From: Anaerolineae bacterium | GTDB lineage: Bacteria; Chloroflexota; Anaerolineae; JAFGEY01 | Length of the DNA: 9,771 bases | NCBI GenBank assembly: GCA_016931365.1 | Contig: JAFGEY010000474.1 | Coordinates: forward strand, 1 to 9,771 | Direction: 5' to 3' | Shown: in pieces, positions 6,200 to 9,771 of the stretch | Numbering within the stretch: the stretch's first letter is position 1 | How the letters are laid out: each line of letters starts with the position of its first letter | Program-made: the position numbers and the translations under genes | Notes under the pieces: model-generated | What the model saw: the letters and a program-made list of their open reading frames with translations, nothing else | Told to the model about the DNA's origin: nothing | Databases searched by the model: none

Positions 6200-7558
6200 A
6201 TGTCCGAAAAACTATCGCGTCGAACCAAATTGATGTACGGCGTCGGTGATACCGGCTTTAGCCTGACCAGCACGATCATCGGCGCGTATTTTGCCATTTT
6301 TCTCACCGATGTTATCGGCATCGCGCCGAGCGTCGCTGCGGCGGCGATCTTTGTCGGGCGAAGCTGGGATTACATCAACGATCCCTTGATCGGCTACATT
6401 TCCGACCGCACGCGCACGCGCTGGGGTCGGCGGCGGCCTTTTTTACTGTTTGGCGCGCTGCCCTTTGCCCTCGCCTTTTCGATGCTGTGGTGGAAGCCGC
6501 CTTTCCAAAGCGGCCTGGCGCTGGCAATCTATTATGCCGTTGCTTACGTGGTCTATGACGCCGCGGCGACCTTTGTCTACATGCCCTATTTTGCCCTCAC
6601 TCCCGAACTGACCGCCGACTATGACGAACGCACCGCACTCACTTCGTATCGCATGTTTTTCTCCATCTTGGCCAGCTTGGTCGCGTTCACCGTGCCGATT
6701 ATGATGGTCAAATCCTTTTCGCCCCCTAATGTCTCGCGCGTGTGGACGATGGGCTTTGTTTTCGGCCTGCTCAGCGCGCTGCCCCTGCTGATCACCTTCT
6801 TTGGCACGCGCGAGCGCCACGAATATGCCGAACAAGAGCAGCCCAAGCTGTGCGAATCGATCCGCGCGGCTCTCAAGAACCGTCCCTTTGTCTTTGGGCT
6901 GGGGATCATGCTGCTCACCTGGGTGGCGGTCAACATCGTCCAGGCCGGGCTGCTCTACTTTGTGCGCTATGCGGCGCAGCGCGAGGCGCAAAGCGACCTG
7001 ATCATGGGCGCCATTTTCGTCACCGCCATTTTTGCCCTGCCGATCTGGGAGTGGGCCTCTCGTCGGTGGAACAAAAAGTGGGCCTATGTGACCGGGATCG
7101 CCTTTTGGGCCGTGGTGCAGTTGGTCTTGATCACTGTCAATGCGAACACCGGCCTGGCATTTATCCTCATTTTGTGCGTGCTGGCCGGGGTCGGCGTGTC
7201 GGCGGCGCACGTGCTGCCCTGGTCGATCATCCCCGACGCCGTCGAGTGGGACGAGTTGCAGACCGGCGAGCGCCACGAGGGGATGTTTTACAGCCTGATC
7301 ACCCTGGCTGAAAAAGTCGCCTCCTCGATCGCCATTCCCCTGGCCCTGCTCTTTCTCGACTGGACCGGCTATGTGCCCAACGCCGCTCAGCAGCCAGGGT
7401 CTGCGTTGTGGGGCATTCGCATCATCATCGGGCCGATCCCGGCGGTGCTGTTGTGCGGCGGCATTTTGTTTGCTATACTATACCCGTTGAACCGCGCCCG
7501 TTATGCCGAGGTGGTGCAACAACTCCAGGATCGACGCAAACAACACAGCGAGGGATAA
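6200..7558 (+). CDS. GPH-family sugar/cation symporter (MFS, MelB-like)
   Basis: A 452-residue inner-membrane transporter with about 12 hydrophobic segments, the standard size for the glycoside-pentoside-hexuronide:cation symporter family. It imports a sugar or glycoside together with H+ or Na+. Family marks: start MSEKLSRRTKLMYGVGDTGF (1-20); RSWDYINDPLIGYISDRTRTR (54-74), where Asp57 and Asp61 match the paired cation-site aspartates of MelB; and the cytoplasmic loop RTRWGRRRPF (72-81). PYFALTPELTADYDERTALTSYR follows helix 4, and SIIPDAVEWDELQTGERHEG lies in the second half. By my hand alignment the third MelB cation-site Asp (D124) falls on Tyr127 here. The substrate cannot be predicted. 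It is the first gene of a plus-strand set; the GNAT-like gene starts 4 nt after its stop and uses a ribosome site inside its last codons, so the two are almost certainly co-transcribed. Confidence 0.93.
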   Translation: MSEKLSRRTKLMYGVGDTGFSLTSTIIGAYFAIFLTDVIGIAPSVAAAAIFVGRSWDYINDPLIGYISDRTRTRWGRRRPFLLFGALPFALAFSMLWWKPPFQSGLALAIYYAVAYVVYDAAATFVYMPYFALTPELTADYDERTALTSYRMFFSILASLVAFTVPIMMVKSFSPPNVSRVWTMGFVFGLLSALPLLITFFGTRERHEYAEQEQPKLCESIRAALKNRPFVFGLGIMLLTWVAVNIVQAGLLYFVRYAAQREAQSDLIMGAIFVTAIFALPIWEWASRRWNKKWAYVTGIAFWAVVQLVLITVNANTGLAFILILCVLAGVGVSAAHVLPWSIIPDAVEWDELQTGERHEGMFYSLITLAEKVASSIAIPLALLFLDWTGYVPNAAQQPGSALWGIRIIIGPIPAVLLCGGILFAILYPLNRARYAEVVQQLQDRRKQHSEG

Positions 7559-7562
7559 AACG

Positions 7563-8690
7563 ATGAACATCGACGTCCGCCCCGTCCGCACCCGCTCCGA
7601 GCGCCGCGCCTTTTTGACCTTTCCCTGGCGCATCTATCGCGGTGATCCGCTGTGGGTGCCGCCGTTGCTGCCGGAGCGAAAAATAACCATCGATCCGCGC
7701 AAAGGGCCGTTTTTCCAGCGCGGCGAGGCCGACTTGTTCATCGCCTGGCGCGGTGGCAAGCCAGCAGGCACCATTTGCGCCGCCGTCGATCGCGAGACCA
7801 ACCGCGCGAGCGGAAAACGCGAAGGGATGTGGGGCTTTTGGGAGTGTGTCGATGATGACGCCGTGGCCGCCGCCTTGTTCAACCGCGCCGCGCAGTGGTG
7901 CCGCGAGCGGGGGCTGGAGTCGATGGTCGGCCCTTTCCATCTCGACCACGAGGCGGGCTATGGCATCCTGATCGAGGGGCGCGATCGCCCGCCCGCGCTG
8001 CTGTGCGGACATACGCCACCCTATTACCTCGGCCTGGTCGAACGGCATGGTTTTGTCCCCGCGCGCGGCGATAACCTGGCCTACGCGGTGGACATTGCCC
8101 GGGATACCCCGCAATTCCAACGTCTGGCCCGCATCGCCGAGCGGGTGCGCCAGCGCGGCGGGATTGCGATCCGCGACCCGGATATGGCTCGCTGGCACGA
8201 CGAAGCAGAGTGCCTCTTTGTGGTGATCAACCGCGCGCTGGAGCACCTGATTGATTTTGTGCCCTGGACCCATGATGAGTTCATCGCCCTGCTGGAGCCG
8301 TTCCGCCAGATCGCCGATCCCGAGTTGCTCCCGATCGCCGAGATCAACGGCCAAGTGGTCGGCTGGTTTCCGGGCCTGCCCAATCTCAACGAGGCGTTCA
8401 TCCACGCCAACGGGCTGCGTTATCCGTTGGATTACGTGCGGCTGTGGTGGCACATGCGCCGACGGCCGCGCTGTCTGGCCATCAAGAGTGTGCTGATCCT
8501 GCCCGAATACTGGAACACCGGCGTCGCCGTGCTCCTCTTTGACGAGATGCTGCGCCGCGCCCGCGCCAAGGGCTACACCTGGCTTGACCTCTCGCTCACT
8601 TCCGAGGATAATCCCTACACACCCGCCCTCGCCACGCGGATGGGGGCCACATTGTACAAGCGGTACCGGGTGTTTAGACTCGCACTATGA
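7563..8690 (+). CDS. YghO-like GNAT-fold protein of unknown function
   Basis: A 375-residue soluble protein. It resembles the widespread, uncharacterised family of E. coli YghO: N-terminal VRTRSERRAFLTFPWRIYRG then DPLWVPPLL (8-38), FFQRGEADLFIAWRGGKPAG (51-70), GFWECVDD (about 92-99), GPFHLDHEAGYGILIEG, and PPYYLGLVERHGF. The C-terminal part has a GNAT-like acetyl-CoA segment, VLILPEYWNTGVAVLLFDEM (310-329). Here the usual Q/R-x-x-G-x-G/A pyrophosphate loop reads N-T-G-V-A. The tail (TRMGATLYKRYRVFRL) is the usual GNAT end. The acceptor is unknown. Start ATG 7563 has GAGGG at 7550-7554 within the symporter gene; the upstream ATG at 7503 would overlap the symporter by 56 nt. Tight coupling to a sugar symporter may hint at modification of an imported compound, but this family is often found in unrelated contexts, so I give that little weight. 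Confidence 0.85.
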   Translation: MNIDVRPVRTRSERRAFLTFPWRIYRGDPLWVPPLLPERKITIDPRKGPFFQRGEADLFIAWRGGKPAGTICAAVDRETNRASGKREGMWGFWECVDDDAVAAALFNRAAQWCRERGLESMVGPFHLDHEAGYGILIEGRDRPPALLCGHTPPYYLGLVERHGFVPARGDNLAYAVDIARDTPQFQRLARIAERVRQRGGIAIRDPDMARWHDEAECLFVVINRALEHLIDFVPWTHDEFIALLEPFRQIADPELLPIAEINGQVVGWFPGLPNLNEAFIHANGLRYPLDYVRLWWHMRRRPRCLAIKSVLILPEYWNTGVAVLLFDEMLRRARAKGYTWLDLSLTSEDNPYTPALATRMGATLYKRYRVFRLAL

Positions 8691-8794
8691 CCACTGATCG
8701 CTGATTGCCGACCGCTGACCGCCGCCAGTCAGTCGCCATCGACCGATGGCAGAGTGGTCGACGGTCGGTCGTCTAGGGTCAGTAAAGGGGATAT
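8691..8794 (+). promoter_or_regulatory. Structured leader before the ABC-F gene
   Basis: This 104-nt spacer opens with an imperfect 14-bp direct repeat (CGCTGATTGCCG / CGCTGACCGCCG, 8698-8723). It then has an inverted repeat GCCATCG (8735-8741) / CGATGGC (8744-8750). A second, competing pairing joins CGACCGA (8740-8746) to TCGGTCG (8765-8771). Because both use 8740-8746, the RNA could switch between two folds. A five-codon reading frame (8687-8704) overlaps the preceding stop as ATGA but lacks a clear ribosome site. No promoter hexamers stand out. Regulatory function is inference. Confidence 0.35.
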
Positions 8795-9771
8795 ATGCTC
8801 ACCGTCAACCAAGTCGTCAAAGCCTACGGCGATAATATCATTTTGCAGGACGCCAGTTTTACGGTCAACCGCGGCGACCGGCTCGGTCTGATCGGGCCGA
8901 ACGGCTGCGGCAAAACCACGCTGCTCAAGATCATCGTCGGGCAGGAAACGCCCGACAATGGCACCGTCACCCTCACCGCGCCCGATGTGCGCATCGGCTA
9001 CCTGGAGCAAGCCCTCAGCTACGCCGACGAGGCAACCGTTGGCGAGGTGCTGTTGACCCGCGTCGCTGAGGCCGAAAACGAAGTCGAACGGCTCGCCGCG
9101 CAGATGGCGCATGCGTCAGATAGCGACCTTGAAGCTTTGATGGAAGCCTATGCCCGCGCGCTCGATCAACTGGAAGCGGGGGGCGGCTACAGCGTCGAGG
9201 CTGAAATGGAGGCCGTGCTCGCCGGGCTGGGCCTCGATCATCTCGAGCGCGACACTCCGGTGCGCATCCTCAGCGGCGGTCAAAAGACCCGTCTGGGCCT
9301 GGCCCGCCTGCTGCTCGAAAAACCGCACTTGCTACTGCTCGACGAACCAACCAACCACCTCGACATCGACGCGTTGGAATGGCTGGAAGCCTTCATCAGC
9401 CATTACGACGGCGCGGCGCTCGTCGTCTCACACGACCGTACCTTTCTCGACCGCACGGTGAACGCGATCCTCGAACTCGATCCGGTCGAACACACCGTGC
9501 GCGCCTACGCCGGCAATTACAGCGCTTACGTCCGGACCAAAGAGCGCGAATACGCCTACCTGTGGAGCACCTATAAGGATCAGCAAGAACGCATCGCCCA
9601 GTATCGCAAGGCAATCACCGGATTTGAAACCTATGCGCGCAACATCGAGCATGGCACGATCAATTTTGCCATCCGCAAGATCGCCAAGGGCATCGCCCGT
9701 AAAGCGGTGGTGCAAAAACGCCGCCTGGAGCGCTACCTGGAGTCCGAAGACCTGGTCGACAAGCCGCAGCG
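8795..9771 (+). CDS. ABC-F family ATPase (partial, N-terminal 325 residues)
   Basis: The gene runs off the right edge; 325 codons are visible of a protein normally 500-650 residues long. ABC-F proteins are soluble double-ATPase factors that act at the ribosomal E site, in translation control or antibiotic resistance, and have no membrane domain. The first nucleotide-binding domain is complete: Walker A GPNGCGKTT (34-42), a helical arm region at about 85-135 (acidic, Ala/Glu-rich), signature LSGGQKTRLGLARLL (159-173), Walker B LLLLDEPTNHLD (179-190) and switch SHDRTFLD (about 210-217). The interdomain linker begins near NYSAYVRTKEREYAYLWSTY, with the charged helical start typical of ABC-F. The second ATPase domain is outside the window. 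Start ATG 8795 has AAAGGGG at 8784-8790. Which subfamily it belongs to (Uup, EttA, YheS, resistance type) cannot be decided without the linker and second domain. It is probably read through from the symporter/GNAT transcript, or from an unseen promoter. Confidence 0.93.
   Translation, partial: MLTVNQVVKAYGDNIILQDASFTVNRGDRLGLIGPNGCGKTTLLKIIVGQETPDNGTVTLTAPDVRIGYLEQALSYADEATVGEVLLTRVAEAENEVERLAAQMAHASDSDLEALMEAYARALDQLEAGGGYSVEAEMEAVLAGLGLDHLERDTPVRILSGGQKTRLGLARLLLEKPHLLLLDEPTNHLDIDALEWLEAFISHYDGAALVVSHDRTFLDRTVNAILELDPVEHTVRAYAGNYSAYVRTKEREYAYLWSTYKDQQERIAQYRKAITGFETYARNIEHGTINFAIRKIAKGIARKAVVQKRRLERYLESEDLVDKPQ

Noticed and set aside
6443..7276. Long minus-strand open frame opposite the symporter
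   Set aside because: Antisense shadow with charged low-complexity content; the plus strand encodes a clear membrane transporter.
7470..7490. TATACT/TATACC-like boxes near the end of the symporter as an internal promoter
   Set aside because: No suitable -35 at the right distance, and the following gene is translationally coupled, so no extra promoter is needed.
7503..7562. Upstream ATG for the GNAT-like gene
   Set aside because: It overlaps the symporter by 56 nt without a ribosome site; the family's N-terminal pattern begins just after ATG 7563.
7473..8453. 326-codon minus-strand open frame opposite the GNAT-like gene
   Set aside because: The plus-strand frame shows recognisable family motifs and a ribosome site; the antisense product does not.

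Overview
The window looks like a stretch of bacterial chromosome, most likely from a member of the Chloroflexota (Anaerolineae/Caldilineae-like). This is inferred from three things. The cut-off substrate-binding lipoprotein carries a Val/Lys/Glu-rich linker followed by a block of the type LVAAGELPPLDERLP. A surface protein has a Thr-Pro '[12 protein letters not shown]' stalk. The prolyl-tRNA synthetase is the short, archaeal/eukaryote-like type. Coding DNA is GC-rich, and the three larger intergenic regions contain clearly AT-richer patches with good sigma70-like promoters. There is no phage, integrase, transposase, CRISPR array, rRNA or tRNA gene.

Layout from the left. (1) Bases 1-1574, minus strand: a LacI-family regulator (543-1574), followed downstream by the start of a family-5 ABC substrate-binding lipoprotein (1-396, GTG start, running off the left edge). 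This is the usual 'regulator plus solute-uptake' arrangement. (2) Bases 1575-1990: a 416-base divergent regulatory region. It has a consensus promoter facing lacI, repeats around its start point, a 30-bp near-perfect palindrome built from three evenly spaced CCGG cores, and a separate promoter facing proS. (3) Bases 1991-3421, plus strand: proS. (4) Bases 3422-3788: non-coding, ending in a good promoter for the next gene. (5) Bases 3789-4943, plus strand: a secreted, C-terminally membrane-anchored protein with a jelly-roll-like N-terminal domain and a Thr/Pro stalk. (6) Bases 4961-4994: a strong terminator that can work in both directions, shared with the convergent gene. (7) Bases 5018-5875, minus strand: a PP2C-type Ser/Thr phosphatase. 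(8) Bases 5876-6199: divergent intergenic DNA with the phosphatase promoter and a long stem-loop (6086-6147) resembling a dispersed palindromic element. (9) Bases 6200-9771, plus strand: a sugar/cation symporter of the GPH family, a YghO-like GNAT-fold protein starting 4 nt after it, and, after a 104-nt spacer, an ABC-F ATPase cut by the right edge.

Functionally this is a mix of housekeeping and nutrient-uptake genes rather than one coherent system. The LacI/lipoprotein pair and the GPH symporter both point to use of sugars or oligosaccharides. proS and the ABC-F protein belong to translation. The phosphatase implies Ser/Thr phospho-signalling. The surface protein may bind glycans, but its role is unknown. 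I do not see a clear new defence or biosynthetic system. The most notable signals are in the regulatory DNA: the triple-CCGG palindrome, the LacI protein with a non-canonical hinge, the long 5' stem-loop before the symporter, and a structured leader before the ABC-F gene.
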